Notes: generated from the sequence alone by a model not told the origin. Shown: positions 43,770 to 56,837, numbered from the stretch's first letter. The stretch: DNA of 64,000 nucleotides from Rhabditophanes sp. KR3021 (GCA_963281155.1 CAUJLY010000006.1:620001-684000); one strand, 5' to 3'. Program-made: numbers and translations.

Positions 43770-46700
43770 CTAGCACGTAAGTGGGCTATTCATAGAACTG
43801 GCAAAATTTATAGCATTGCTTAGCATACCCTGAAGATCATCAAGATCCTCTGAAAATAAAGTTAAAAATAATTAGTAATTTTCTGATATAAGCTTACCAA
43901 AACTGTCATTGTTATAATAGCAATCAGCCATGTTGGTATAAGTATTTTGTAAATCATCATCAACAGTGCCTAAAGAAATTATAACAATTTGAAAAACATT
44001 TGCCTGGCGAATGTTATCAGCCATGTCTATTGCCTCATCACTAATTTGTGAATTTGTGGTAACGTAGAAGAGTAGTTTAGGAAAGACATTTTGATCATAT
44101 CCAGTTGCCAAGAAATTATGATTTAGAGCTAATGTAAGTAAAAATTCAAAATAATCTTGCCCACTGGTTTTGTTGACTGGGTAGTCTGAGGCCATTGCAT
44201 TAATTAATTGGTTTACTGAGGTGAAGGCATTGAAGACAGGATAATCATCTCCCATGTCACCATTTCCCTGCGAATCACCTAGTGCTACATTTATGTGTTT
44301 TGAACCTATTTGGAAATAGCTAAATAGACTGGTCCAAAATTGTAAGAATGACGTGGCAGAGTCGGTGTCGACGGCTGAAGAAGTATCTAGAATAATGTAA
44401 AAGTTTGCTCTGGAAGGATTTAGGTTTGATAGTGTTGTAACGACTGGTGGAGCGTTTGTAGTTGTAGTTGGAATATTTTGAGTTGTGACTGGAATATTGA
44501 CAGTAGTTGTTGGAATATTTTGAGTTGTTTGCATTTGAGTTGTTCTCATGCCATTTGTTGAACCAGTTAGTGGTATTACGGTTGCTGGTGTTCTCCAATC
44601 AAATTGAATGCAATTAATAGATCCATCTCTAACAAACAAATATCCATGTCTATCTATTCCAAAAAACTTTAATAAAATTTGGCCAGGCGTACATTTGAAT
44701 GGATCAGAATAAAATGAATAAGTACATCCATCTCTTTTATAAAACTTGAGGAAATTATATTCTTGCGTAAACATATTGTACATTTTTACATAAGATAAGG
44801 TAGATTTAAAATCTGAGACAATTCCAACCATCGAATTGTAAGTTGAGGAAGGTGAAGCTGTACCATTATCTAAATGACTGGCTGAATTGGGAGAATCAAG
44901 TAAATAGTTAACATATCCAATATAGACATCCGTTGAACCGGTTGTTCTTATTTGTGACATACATGTTCCTGTTGATTCAATTTCAACCACCCATATTCCA
45001 GCCATTTCGGCAGACAAGGTCTCCGTTTGATAAATTCCTAAAGTTGATCCACCAGTTGGATTCATATCTGCATATACCAGGAAAAGTGAAACTGCCTCTC
45101 CCATGCCATCTATAACTGAAATAGTCTTTTCTTTAGATCCATAAATGATAAACGTAATTTTCAAAACACTAAAGTCAATGTTTATATATTCTGTAACACT
45201 TTTATCACATTTATTGCCGGTAACTGCAGATGGATTGGCAACGACTGCTCCGTGATATAAATTTCGAACTACAATATTAAAACTAGAACCAACAGTATTT
45301 TTACTTGTTGGAATTAAGATTCCATTTGAATTAAGAGCATATTGACATAATCTATTTGTTACTTCATTGCTTATGTCAAATGGACAATTTGGTTCATCAA
45401 CAACATTATGAATAATTAATTGAGGTTGTTTAAGATTCATCAAATAAACAAATTCATCTTCATTTCCAACATCATTTGGATATCCTCGAATGAGTGAATA
45501 AATGACAGATTGTGGTTTGTCAATTGAGTTTAAGGCTGAAATGAATGCCCTAAATATTGGCATTGAACATGTTTCAGTAACATCTGCTCCTTCTAGGTTA
45601 ATGAAAGCATTTAAAAAGTCTTGAAGAGACGTTGTTTCAAATACTTTTGGTGTGGAAATACTATCATATGTAACTAATACATAATTACCAAACCATCCAA
45701 CATAATCAAACTCCAAAACAACAGCTATTGTGTCTTTTAACGAAGTCATGGCATCATCATTGTAATAATTATTTTCAACAACAAGAGCAAATGTTTTGTT
45801 GTCAAAAGAAAACTGGATTGGATTAGGTACCGGGCAGGTTGGATATTGACAAGCATCACCATCATAATTATCTAAACATTTGCAACTATTGTCTAATGGA
45901 TTTAATGTTCCACCATTTATGCAATTAGGTTTTTCACAATGAGTCCCAGACCACAATTCAGAACAAATGCAGACTCCATCAAGTAAAATACCACCATTAC
46001 CACAAGTCAGAATAACATTATCACATCGTCCATACGTCATTCTTTGAAAAGTGTAACCATACTCATCAACACCAGTATGAATCATATAAAATTGCTTAAA
46101 AAAGTCATCATCTGGATCACAGTAGATAGATTGAGACACGAATTGACTTGAACAGCCTGTTCGTTGTTGGTATGTTGCTGCAGCTAATAAGATGTCGTTT
46201 GTAGCATAAATTTGAGTTGATGTTAACGATGCTACTACCCACCCCTCATTTAGTTGGGTGACGTGGGTGATGGCTCTATTTAGGTTGGTGTTTCCGATAG
46301 CGGCTGTTAGGGGAAAGTCTGAATGGATGTTGTTCACAAAACCGGTACTTAGTTTGATATTAGATTGTGCTCTAATTTCAATGTCGTAAGGCCCGGATCC
46401 AACAATTGACACTAACCAACGACCTCTGGGTAATTTTTCTTGTTCTGTTCCACTGGGTTGGAAATTGTCGTTGTATCTGTTTGATTGACAAGCATAAGCT
46501 TTGACTTCATCACAAAAAGTAATATTCCACTTTCCATTAACATTGTATCCACAATTTCTTGTCGCATCCTTAGTATCAACATCCTTACCCCAATTAGTGT
46601 AAGAAGAATAGTCAAGTGGAGAAGCACTACTATACCCTCTATCCCAAAACCAACCTTCCTCCTCGTTTTCAAAATCATTTAGCCCAAGCCAAATTTGATC

Positions 46701-49700
46701 TAATTTCAAGGTAGCTTGCATCTCATCAATCAAATCTTGTTTACCAGCATAAAGTGAATCTAACAAGAAACCACCATTATATTTACAGACTTCACGAGCA
46801 TCATTCCATGTTAATCTATCATCAACATCACTAACAATCATAATACAATCATTTTTGCCAAAAGGAACCCATTTCTTTGCACATTCACTTCTCATTTCAA
46901 TGACACTTAATTCAGTGGCTGTGTCAAGAATGATAGTGTCTTGTGAAAAGTATTCAACTCCATTTGGTTGTTGAATATAAAATTTCAAGTCTTTATTTTC
47001 TCCATTAATTTTGATTATTACATTTTGAGTGTGTGAGTCAACTGGAAACCAAGTCATACATGCTTCAAAGCAACTTTCAAAGGATTTACGGTAAAGAAGA
47101 TTGTCATCAATGAAAGATGGAATGACTCCTGTAACAAGGCCATATGAATTTAAACTAACTTGGAAATATTGGCCATTTAAACTTTGCTGAGTCAAAGTCT
47201 TCGTCAATGCCAAGTCATCATTTGTACCTTCACAAAAATGTGCAACTTTATCTAAAGCAGACATCCATACAATAAAAGTTAATCTCCGTTCAATATATTT
47301 GTTGGCTACTTGGACGTCAAAGGCAAAATCGAGAGACTTGATCTGGCATAGATGAAGCAAACAAATACACAAGTGAACCATCTTCTGACAACGTTTCGGC
47401 CATCTTAACCGCATCCCATTGCCTAGTCTTGGCACAATGATCTTTATTCCCATTAGCCAACACAAAGGCTTTGTTAAAGGCAACTCCAATAGACGAAGCA
47501 TTTTGTCTATTAGCACTTCCAATCTCAAAAACCCTTTCAGCATCATAAGCAATTATACTGATTCTATCCACATATGCAACACTATTTGAGTAAATGTCTG
47601 TAGCTAATTGGACTGTCGTATCAGCTAGATAAGATAAGAAAATTCGATTGACATAGGTAATGTCTAAGATAAATACTAAACTTCTGGATGTTTTAAATTG
47701 AGGTGGTTGGTCGTTTTTGGTGGTACATGAAATAATTTCACAAAACTGCCCCGATACACTTGGTGGACAGGTACAGCCAATTTTTGTGGCAGTTCCGCCG
47801 TTTAGGCAAATTATTTGTTGGCAGTATTGCTAAAAAAGTGTAATGAATCAATAAATAACTATATTATTAACTTACCCCCTCAAAAGAATTAGGGCAAATG
47901 CAGGTAGCATTAGTACTTTTATCATGATTAGCAACCCCACCATTTTGACATTTATTTGTTGAGTCAGATGGAACAGGAGCCGTATAGGCACAATACAACG
48001 CCCCAGCCCTTTGGACCTGTACATTATCAGAAGTAGATACAAAAATATTAAAATACAATATTTGTTCAGGAGTATGGCAAATCATAGGTGAAAAGTAAAG
48101 GTTAAAGTCACAATGATCACGCCAAATTCCATTAGATGCAAAAACTAGTTCACGGCCATTATCTGTCTGTCCATAAACAGTCAATTCAGCTTGAATCTTT
48201 CCATTTGAGGGAACATTTAGATTTGAAATGTGTGCTACAAATGAGTTTTTGGTATCGTAAACAGGTTGAATTGTTAGGAGGTCTATTTGTGGCATTCTAG
48301 AAAAGCCATAGGATATATGATAATAATTAGTGTAGTCAGTTGCTTCTGGCCTAACATATGAATAAACTCGCAATTCACAGAACGTTGTATCTGGATATGA
48401 GATTATTTGAACTCTATAATTTCCAGCACCTAACTCACTGACTGAAAAAATGTTAATTTGTTGTTGGGCATCAAGTAGATTTAAGCCTTCTTGAAAACCA
48501 TCTTGATTAAATAGTTTAATGTTAAGGTAATTTCCTGTGGCGACGATAGTAATTTGACTGGCATCTTTGTCAAGAGTAATAAAGGTTGTGTTAGGTGAAT
48601 TTGAGCAGGTGTCTTGGTTGTCTAGATATAATAATTCTGCCTTGAAGTAGGTGTTTGTGATGTGATTGAAGAAGAAAGGACCAAAATCATCCCATTCATT
48701 TTCACCAAAATAAAATACATTACCTCCTGAAAATCTGGCTACTCGTTGAATGGCTTTAAAGGCAGGTGAATAAAAGTCTGTGTCTGGACAGTCTGTTTCG
48801 CTTTGTTCAAGTTGAATAAAATAGATAGGTGAAAGGTAGATGGAATCAAAGGTGGCAATAACGTCAATTAGATCAGTATCAGATGGGAGTGCATCTGAAA
48901 TAAGGTAAATGGGTGAACGATCACCTATCATAAATAATTGTAAAGCAGTAGCTAAGGCCGAAAAAGAAGTATCTGCACATCCCCCAGAAATGTCGTCATT
49001 TAACTGAAGCGTCTGTAAATCACCCATAAAACCCTCTACACTATCATAAAATTGAGAGGTAAAATTTTGGCCATTATTATTAAAATAAACTACACCAAAC
49101 TTTTGGAAATATTTTTGATTGTCACTAAAGTAACTTTGAAGAGCATTTAGTTGACTAGCCAATTGGAAAAATACATTCCCCATTTGAGCACGGACTCTAA
49201 GCACAAAAATTGGTGTATGATAATCTTCATTAACTGTTAAACCTGAATCTGGAATACAGACGACCGAGGCACAGTTTGGACCTTCAAATTGAGGTGGACA
49301 AAGACATTCGCCATCATTTATATTGTAACCTCCATTAAAACAGTATGGTGCTGAACATTGTCTATTTAAATAAATTAATTACTAATATTTGTTTTAATAT
49401 TCAACTTACGACCCATAGAAAGCTCCACTACAATAACATTTTTGTGAGCCAGTACTTGAATTAGTAACCAATGTACCATTATTCATACAACTTAGCGGTG
49501 TATATTGACTAGAAGTAGTATAACTTCCATCACTTGGAGTGGGTGTACCAACAGAAACTTCACAGGCAAATGGCTTCGTTCTTCTGAATTGATTACCGAA
49601 AAAATCATAACCCTCAACTTTGGCAAAGTAAGTGCCAGTTTTGTAACAATAGAAAGAATTGTAATAATAATCAAAATCACACCCATATCGCGGATTCATT

Positions 49701-50598
49701 TTTTGTGGCCTTGTCATAATATTAAATTCTTGAAATAGCGTAATGCCGGCTATATTTCCAGGTGATTTGATGCCAACCTTACGGGCAACTATTGTTGTTA
49801 ATTGATACTGATAAGCCTTTTTGGTTGGAAAGTCATTTCTTTCAGATGGTACAAAGTCATCTTCATTGCTTTGAATGAAACCTATCTTTACGTCTCCTAT
49901 CACTAAACTGTTAATGTAAATGTAACATGAAGTGGACGTGTCAGTTGAAGGAACAATTTTATATTCTCCTGCCGATTGCTTGTCAAAATAACATACTGTG
50001 TTAGTTGATCCACCAGCGGAGTCAATTAAGACGGGAGCTATGCCGTAACCAGATGAATTTACCAATACTAAAGATAGAACAGAAGGATGTAGAGTTTCAA
50101 TTTCAATTTGAAATTGTAACATTGTATGGTCGATGTATAGTGTCATAGGGGTGTTACATTGTTTTTGGTGGGAAAAGTCAATGATCGCTGAATATGGATC
50201 TACTCTTTCATAATCTTCGGCTGTGTTTACGGAATCACAAATTGGAAATTCACAAAATGCACCTAAATGTTAAATGGTATTTGGTAATAAAAGTACATAT
50301 ATTTTAACTAGTTAGTACCTGTATAGCCAGGTTGATCACAACTTTGACCAAATTGATAATTACTAGATACTTCACTTTGAATGGGTGTTTCAAATAATAA
50401 GTCGTCAGTATGCTTAATAGAATCATTAATATTCCATGTTTTATGAACTAAATAAAATATAAGGAGTAATTACAACTTACAAATCCTCTTTTTTGACTTA
50501 CATTCTTTTAACAACTTCAAATCTTCATTCACTTTGAACAATTCCTTATTACTAGAAACTATCAAAATGAATGCAAAAATTATCCATATTGCACGCAT
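43770..50598 (-). CDS. Giant secreted EGF/VWA/C-type-lectin protein, IRG-7-like (one apparent frameshift)
   Basis: Six exons: 50501..50598, 50319..50447, 49410..50262, 47876..49361, 43898..47829 and 43770..43849, about 2,190 residues. The signal peptide is RAIWIIFAFILIVS. Then follow a beta-rich domain, EGF-like repeats (CFNGGYNINDGECLCPPQFE), a VWA-like domain near residues 390-560, and more EGF modules (CQNGGVANHDKSTNATCICP). A second VWA-like part comes next, then a C-type lectin domain at about 1170-1305 (WNDAREVCKYNGGFL, IWLGLNDFENEEEGW, CGYNVNGKWNITFC), two EGFs, a VWA-like segment, a Thr-rich linker of TTQNIPTTT repeats, and a last VWA (NFYIILDTSSAVDT). This architecture resembles C. 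elegans IRG-7, an infection-response extracellular protein. The frame shifts by one base at about 47.33 kb inside exon 5; all else is open. Confidence 0.8.
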
Positions 50599-51781
50599 GT
50601 CTTTCTCTTTTCAAAATAGAAATGCTTCAAAAGTAGTAATAAGTAAAAAGGACACCTTTTATAATTTGTTGACGGCACCCGTTTGTGCTACTATCTTAAG
50701 ACCTTACCTTTACAATCACCATCCTAATGCAGCGATTATCAGTGGTCTTAGTGTCGCATTAATATAAGATGTAATTTAAAAATTAAGATTGTTTTAGATA
50801 TATAAGTTTTGTGATTAAAATGTTAATGGTGACAAATTTTTATTTGATATCAAGGATGCTTTGATAAGAATATAAAGTATCGACGATGAACTTTCTGGAG
50901 AGAACAAAATGATGTTATATTTAATTAGTTTTATTTTCTTTTCAAATTACAAATCTTGTTGTGGGCTTTTTAACAACTTTGATTAATAGGTATAGGATGG
51001 TTCCGAATAACAATTAATGGATAAGTATCTAAATTGTTCATTTATATGAAATTTTGATTTGTAATCTGCATTTTGAGCATTTTCTGTGATCCGTATTTTG
51101 CTGCAAAAGTAACATGATTCAAGAGTAGGCTTGTTTTATTGACAGGTTCATTAGCCAAAACATCTTTGATTCTTAATGATTCTTGTCTGTATTTGTTATT
51201 TTTAAACAAACTTGTGTTAAGCCAATTTAAAGCGGCAACAGTCGAGATTAGGTCATTCAGACTGGGACAGTCTAGAGCAGGGTTGTTATTCGCCTACTTT
51301 GACAATTTTTTAAAGTGGGCAAAGTAGGCAAGTAGGCGCTGTCTACTTTAGAAAAAAATCAAATAACACCCCTGGTCTAGAGAGATGCCATACAGTTAAA
51401 CAAGAGTATATATAAAGTAATTAAAATGAGGGTTCATAGGAACACTTTTAATCTATTATTAGACGCAATATCCTAATTGCGTGGACTTTGTGTTGGAGTA
51501 TTTGCATGGCACAATTCAATAAATTCACAACATTTCATGACCTTTTTTTTGTTATCATTAGCTAAATATTTAATGACAAAAGGTCCCATTTCCTGTTGTT
51601 CAATGATGCTTACAGTAATAATGGAGAATTAAGTTCATTGTGGTTAACCATTTTTATTGTTTCAGCTTAGGCAAAAATGCGTCACTAGAATGTTCCAAAA
51701 TGTTGTATAAATAAGCTTTGATTTTGGTGATAATTATATGCTTGAAAGTTACAAAAGCTAGAATTTGTTTGGAGATTTAAA
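50599..51781. other. Intergenic between divergent genes
   Basis: Holds the 5' flanks of the IRG-7-like gene (minus) and the srt gene (plus). Around 51285-51340 there is a short self-similar piece (GCCTACTTTGAC, AAAGTAGGCAAGTAGGCG). No gene. Confidence 0.4.
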
Positions 51782-52846
51782 ATGTTTGAACTTAATATAA
51801 AAGCTAGCTATTTAGAAGAATACTATTCATGTGATATGTTAACTACAGAAGAATGGGATGCAGAAAGAAATCCTAACCTCATAATTGGTATGACTTACAT
51901 TATCTTAGCATCCATATTTTTAATTGTTTATATTCCTGTAATCATAATTTTGTCAAGAAAAGAGTTTTTATCTAAATCATCATGTTATCCTCTGATGTTA
52001 TCGCTCAGTTTCATGGATGTATTTACATTACTTATCAATGGCATAACTTTTGGTTATCTAGCAATTCGTGGGGATGTTTTATGCACATCATACTTTCTTA
52101 TATACATGACAGGCTCTGTAAGCCACGTTGGCTGGTATACGTGTACAAATTTATGCATCACTTTGGCTTTCAATAGACTTCTGGAAGCTACTAATCAAAC
52201 CTTATCAAAATTTCTATTTGAAGGCAGAAAAATTATTATTTGGATGAGTGGAAGTTTAATTTATGGCTTGTTTATAGCTTTTTTTACTCCACCAATGTTG
52301 TTTACCGCAAAGCATCAAGCCATGTTTTTCAATCCGTACATTGAGATCCCTAAAGTACAAGCACATGTATTACATTTTGATCATTATGACAATTTCCCTC
52401 ACGCCTTTCACAATATCGCGATTTCGATAGTGTTGCCATTACTCTATTTCACTATCTGTACTGTTTTTTTCTACAAATATAAATCTAATACAGCAAATAT
52501 ACAAATGACAAGATCTCAGAAATCGCTATTAATGCAGTCGTTTTTGCTATGCGTAGGTACTTTTTTAGCAGGCACATCATATGTAAGTTCTGATTGTGTA
52601 TTTAGTTAAATTTTTACAAATATATTTAAATTTTAGATATATTTTCAATACTTCCCTGTTACTGAAGCAATGATAATTTCTGGACAGTTAATCTGGATAA
52701 TGAGTCATGGCATAGGATCTTTTGTATTGGGATTCTTTAATCCAACAATACGAAATTGCATTCGGAAAGACTTTGTCGAAAAGATATTGGGTGCATGCAA
52801 AATATCACACAAAATAACTATGGTGTTACCGTCAAGTGGGAAATAA
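51782..52846 (+). CDS. SRT-family 7TM chemoreceptor, 336 aa, paralog of the 25.3 kb gene
   Basis: Exons 51782..52582 (267 codons) and 52637..52846 (69 codons plus stop), intron of 54 bases with GTAAGT donor. Length and splice position are exactly those of the 25.3-26.3 kb gene. By eye, about two thirds of the residues are identical: LEEYYSCDMLTTEEWDAERN, FLSKSSCYPLMLSLSFMDVF, LLEATNQTLSKFLFEGRK, and in exon 2 QLIWIMSHGIGSFVLGFFNP. Seven hydrophobic segments and the srt signatures are intact. A chemosensory role is inferred from the family. The gene lies 25 kb from its paralog in opposite orientation. Confidence 0.9.
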
Positions 52847-53342
52847 AAATATCGTACACATTATTTTGCTTTGTAGTAGATTAATGACCCTAAATAAATG
52901 TAAAATTGAAGTTCCTGTTTGAATGTACTTCTAGCATTTTGTTTATAGACAGATAAATAATATGATGCAAAAGTCATCAAACAACCATGAACTTTTATGA
53001 ATACAACATATTAATATTTTCTATACTTGGCTTATTACATATGCCTTTATAATGTTAATAAAGTAGTTATCCTTAATCTTGTGCTGTTGTACCTTATTCT
53101 AGTGTCTGTCCTCTAGTTACCTGTCGACCTCAGACTTGGAGTACGGAACAAGAACTAATAATTTTTTATGTAGATTTAGTTTCTTTTAAATATACTAAGT
53201 GTATATAAGAAGTTCATGAAAATTAGCCTTCAACCTTTCAAACTAAATACACATCATTTATAATATTGTATTATCTTTATTTACATATAGGACTTCCTAA
53301 TATAAATGCATTATCTTCTATTGTTTCAGATAGATGTTGGCA
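52847..53342. other. Intergenic stretch
   Basis: No gene, and specifically no continuation of the eL22 reading on the minus strand. Confidence 0.4.
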
Positions 53343-53486
53343 TTAACATTTAACTTCAAAAGGTTGAGTCTTAAGGATACCATCATCAACTGGGGCCTTG
53401 CAGTCAACAACAAATTTGTAAGTTGTCTTGTTGTCGTGGACTCTTGGTTGAGTTTTGGTGACTTGTGTTGCAATAACTGGAGCCAT
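53343..53486 (-). CDS. Truncated ribosomal protein eL22-like ORF, 47 aa
   Basis: The product contains QVTKTQPRVHDNKTTYKFVV then DCKAPVDDGILKTQPFEVKC. This matches the N-terminal part of large-subunit protein eL22 (basic start, KF-V-DC--PV-DGI core). eL22 is normally about 120-130 residues and here everything after the first strand and helix is missing. GAAGTTAAAT at the break could be a splice donor, but no following eL22 exon is found in the next 500 bases. It is either a partial duplicate or exon 1 of a gene whose remainder was lost. The ATG context (aaaaATGG) is good. I treat it as an ORF of doubtful function. Confidence 0.6.
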   Translation of the reverse strand: MAPVIATQVTKTQPRVHDNKTTYKFVVDCKAPVDDGILKTQPFEVKC

Positions 53487-53972
53487 TTTTGATAATTACT
53501 CTGGAATTAAGATAAAATAATCGCAATAATTTTAGAATATTATTTGACAAAATAATCAACGAAGATTCCTCAAACAATCATCATTTTATCACAAAATGTT
53601 TGGAAATAAATTGAAAAATTACTATTTTAACACAACGTGTCCCACTTCTTGTAAACCACAGGCACAAAATTTCTGTTTAAGGGACTTCAACATTCAAAAA
53701 TGTACAAACTAAATATGTTATTATATATTAAAATAATTTGATCATAATCAAAAAAATGTAATAAGTAATAAATAGACTAAACTTCACAAGTTATATTGAT
53801 AAGAAAAATAATTTCCTGAAAATTAAACAGATCTTCTTTCAAAGTTACGGTTCATTATCAAAAATTAATTAGATTAAACATTTGTTTTATAATAATAATT
53901 AAAAACTGATAAAATTCTATATTTTAAAAAAGAATTAGAGAGTAGCAAGCATTAAGTAATTATTGATAAACT
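53487..53972. other. AT-rich intergenic stretch
   Basis: Shared upstream region of the divergent eL22-like ORF and the IgGFc-binding-like gene. No TATA box stands out. Confidence 0.4.
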
Positions 53973-55459
53973 ATGATGTGGATAAATATTTATATTGTGT
54001 TAATTATTTCATTATTTGCCAATCTTGGAAATACATCAGATTCAGATGGAAAGGAATTTGTATTTACATTTATTACTGATTATAATTCTCCTAGTAATGC
54101 TATGACTACAACCGTTATTGTAATACCAATTTACAAGGATAGTATTTGCACCTTTAGATATACTCAAACTTCTGATAATAGAGTTGTTTCATTGATAAAA
54201 ACAGTTTTTTATGGTAAAACTAATGAGGTAGGAATAAAATTTGTGGAATAAATAATATGTTTTAGATTTCTTTTAATCACAGCGAAGTTCTTCTTCAAAC
54301 AGTCTATCCTGCTAATAAATTTAATGATGTTTCTGCAAAAGATTTTCGTATATTTGCTTGATGCACTGAAGAAGTTAAATTAATTGGAAGACTTTTTGAC
54401 CCAGTATATTCTTGGGGAGATCATTTTTTAATTCCATCTACAAAAAATGGTAACAATAAATATATTCTTCCACTTCCAACTAACTATGTTTGGTTAAAAG
54501 GATCTATTACAATATTGCCAATAAGTCAAGGAGAATCTATAACTGTAAATATTGTTGGATACGTAAACGATGCATTATTTTCAAACCAAACAATACAATA
54601 CGATACAACAATTGCCCAAATTCAGCATTACATTACTGTTGGATTAGCTAGTTTCGATGAAGATCATACAAATTCAACTATAATAATAACAGCATCTTCT
54701 CCAATTATGTTATCATATGCTTCTTTTGTGACAACGAGCAATATAAATGATAATTCATGCAGAACATCATGCTTAGATGATTATGTAACATTCATGCCAA
54801 TGTCAGTAGTTGCCAAGCAATGTAATGATTTATTATTTCCAGCTGACCAACGAATGATTACAAATGACTTTACTACAAGACTTTATGTTTCCCCACCAAG
54901 TGTAGATTCTGATTGTGATGAAATTCTTACTATGGTTATTTATGATGAAAATGACAATGTCAATGGATATCATCAAGTAATTACTGCCGCTAGCTCAGAT
55001 ACAATTGACTTAACAGATAAATCAGAAATGGCTTCGTCTAGTTATTCTGGACAAATACCAATGTATAGACTTGGATCAATTTTGAATCATCCAGATAATC
55101 TTACAGCCTATGGTCATTTTGCACATATTGTTCCATCGATTCAAGAATGGGTAACTGGGAAAACTCAATTTTATACTCTTGCAAAAGATCGTTACATTGA
55201 ATTTTATGCAGATCAAGATGGAATTGATCCTGACTTGATCAAAGTTGATGGAATCATCTTAAGTAATTATGACTATACATTTAATCATATGCCTTATTAT
55301 AAGAAAAAGTATGGACATTTTATTTTGCCATTACCTGGACATGGTGTACATACATTTCAAAATGGAGGTAATTACGTTTTGTATGTTATATGTAAAAATG
55401 TAAATGGACTTTACGATGCAGCTGGATATTTGACTGGATATAACCAAAGAAAGCAATAA
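53973..55459 (+). pseudogene. IgGFc-binding-like extracellular protein with one in-frame TGA
   Basis: Exons 53973..54227 and 54266..55459, 38-base intron; 482 codons including the break. A signal peptide (INIYIVLIISLFANLGNTS) is followed by VFTFITDYNSP and VIVIPIYKDSICTFRYTQ. The second exon has AKDFRIFA, then TGA at 54359-54361 where the paralog has Ser, then CTEEVKLIGR. Further motifs are VNIVGYVNDALFSNQT, IITASSPIML, ADQRMITNDFTTRLYVSP, FYTLAKDRYIEFYADQDG and YVLYVICKNVNG. The beta-rich repeats and the SSP...DQ...EW order suggest the IgGFc-binding N-terminal domain family found in secreted nematode proteins; this assignment is by eye. Everything but one codon is intact. Call it a null allele, recent pseudogene or base error. 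Confidence 0.6.
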
Positions 55460-56369
55460 AATTTTCATATTTAATAAAATAGATAGGGAACAAATTAATT
55501 TTGAAGAATGATCAAAAGTTTTTTTTAAAAAATATTTCTTTTATAAATGACATGATACAATATTAAAAAATAAATATACCTACAAAGACAACAAATTCAT
55601 GTATGTGTAAGAATTTACTCTTTACCTTGCAAACCAACAATCTTAACCCATCTGTAAAAGATATATAAATTTTATTATTTCAAAGTAAAAAAATAACATC
55701 AATTATTTACATAGTTTATCTAAAGCTCTTCATTTTTGTTTTGTCTTAATTACAGGCAGTGTTCTCAATCTGACGTCAATTTAAAAAAACTGACACTTCA
55801 TAAAATATGTTTAGATAAGCTTGGTAATAATATCTTTATTAAAGTTCCGAAACTTATTTTGAAAATTCCAGTTTCATTCCATGCCCAAGTCTAATTTTGG
55901 TTACTCAATGCATACTTTTTTGAACATATATTGAATAAATAATGCCTAAATAACCAATTTTGTTTTAACTTAGAGCTCAAATGCGTGGATTAGGAAACAT
56001 CTTTTACTCAATAAAAATAAAAAAAACCTATCCTTAACAGCTGTCAAAAAATGATATGGTCCAATTTTGTGACATTGAGGTGTTAAAGGACGACACTTGT
56101 ATGAATGAAATAAGTACATTAAGACAATCTTGGGTATTCTGTAATGTGGAGTGTAAGCCATTTGAAATTCATTTGGATCTTGAAGTTCAGGATACACTTG
56201 ATCAAATTAACCAAACCATTTTAAATAATTTTGAAAGTAACGATGGATTTTAAATGTATTCTTAATATGTATAGTAAAAATGACATTTATTGAAGCACAC
56301 TGTAAAAATGTGAATAATAATTGTTTTTTGTAATTTAATAATCCAACAACAAATGATCAAGACAATGTC
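55460..56369. other. Intergenic stretch
   Basis: An ORF of 65 residues at 56056..56253 has no family match or supporting context. No other gene is seen. Confidence 0.4.
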
Positions 56370-56572
56370 AATTATTATTTAATTTTATTGTTGCTTGAAA
56401 ATACATTTCTGCCAGAAATGTTAAAATAACAACAGCAAAATCTGTCTGTGTGTTTTAATTATTATTTAATTTTATTGTTGATTACCAATGCATTTTTTGA
56501 AAAATGTATTGCAGCTTGAAAATACATTTCTTCCGAAAATGTTAAAATAACGACAGTAAAATCTGTCTGTGG
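56370..56572. repeat. Tandem duplication with a palindromic insertion in the second copy
   Basis: Copy A is 56370..56450 and copy B 56457..56572. Both read AATTATTATTTAATTTTATT, GTTG, CTTGAAAATACATTTCT, then GTTAAAATAAC-ACAG-AAAA and TCTGTCTGTG. Copy B alone has about 34 extra bases (56481..56514) after GTTG, containing the imperfect hairpin CAATGCATTTTTTGAAAAAT followed by GTATTG. Confidence 0.85.
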
Positions 56573-56837
56573 AGAATTAAATATTAATAAACACCATTAA
56601 TAAATTAAAATTCAATATAACTTTACAACTAGAGTTGATAGCTTTCTTGCCTTATTAAGTAAAATTTACACTTCAATTAAAAAAATGTATTTCATACTTA
56701 TATGATGTAATGATTGTTTATAAGTTCGCACAAGGTGGAACACGCTGTTATTTAAAAAACACCTGTAAAATCATGTTATTCATACATTAAATCCTTTTAA
56801 AATAAAATTTATTAACTGAACTTTATTTCATCACATA

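Noticed and set aside
44420..44600. Separate 92-codon Asn/Ser-rich ORF on the minus strand
   Set aside because: It is another frame of the Thr-rich linker of the IRG-7-like gene.
54359..54361. Selenocysteine at the in-frame TGA
   Set aside because: The paralog has Ser here next to a Cys, and no SECIS-like hairpin stands out in the 3' region.
56056..56253. 65-codon ORF (MVQFCDIEVLKDDTC...)
   Set aside because: Slightly protein-like, but no start context, splice partner or homology is visible; the minus strand is equally open.
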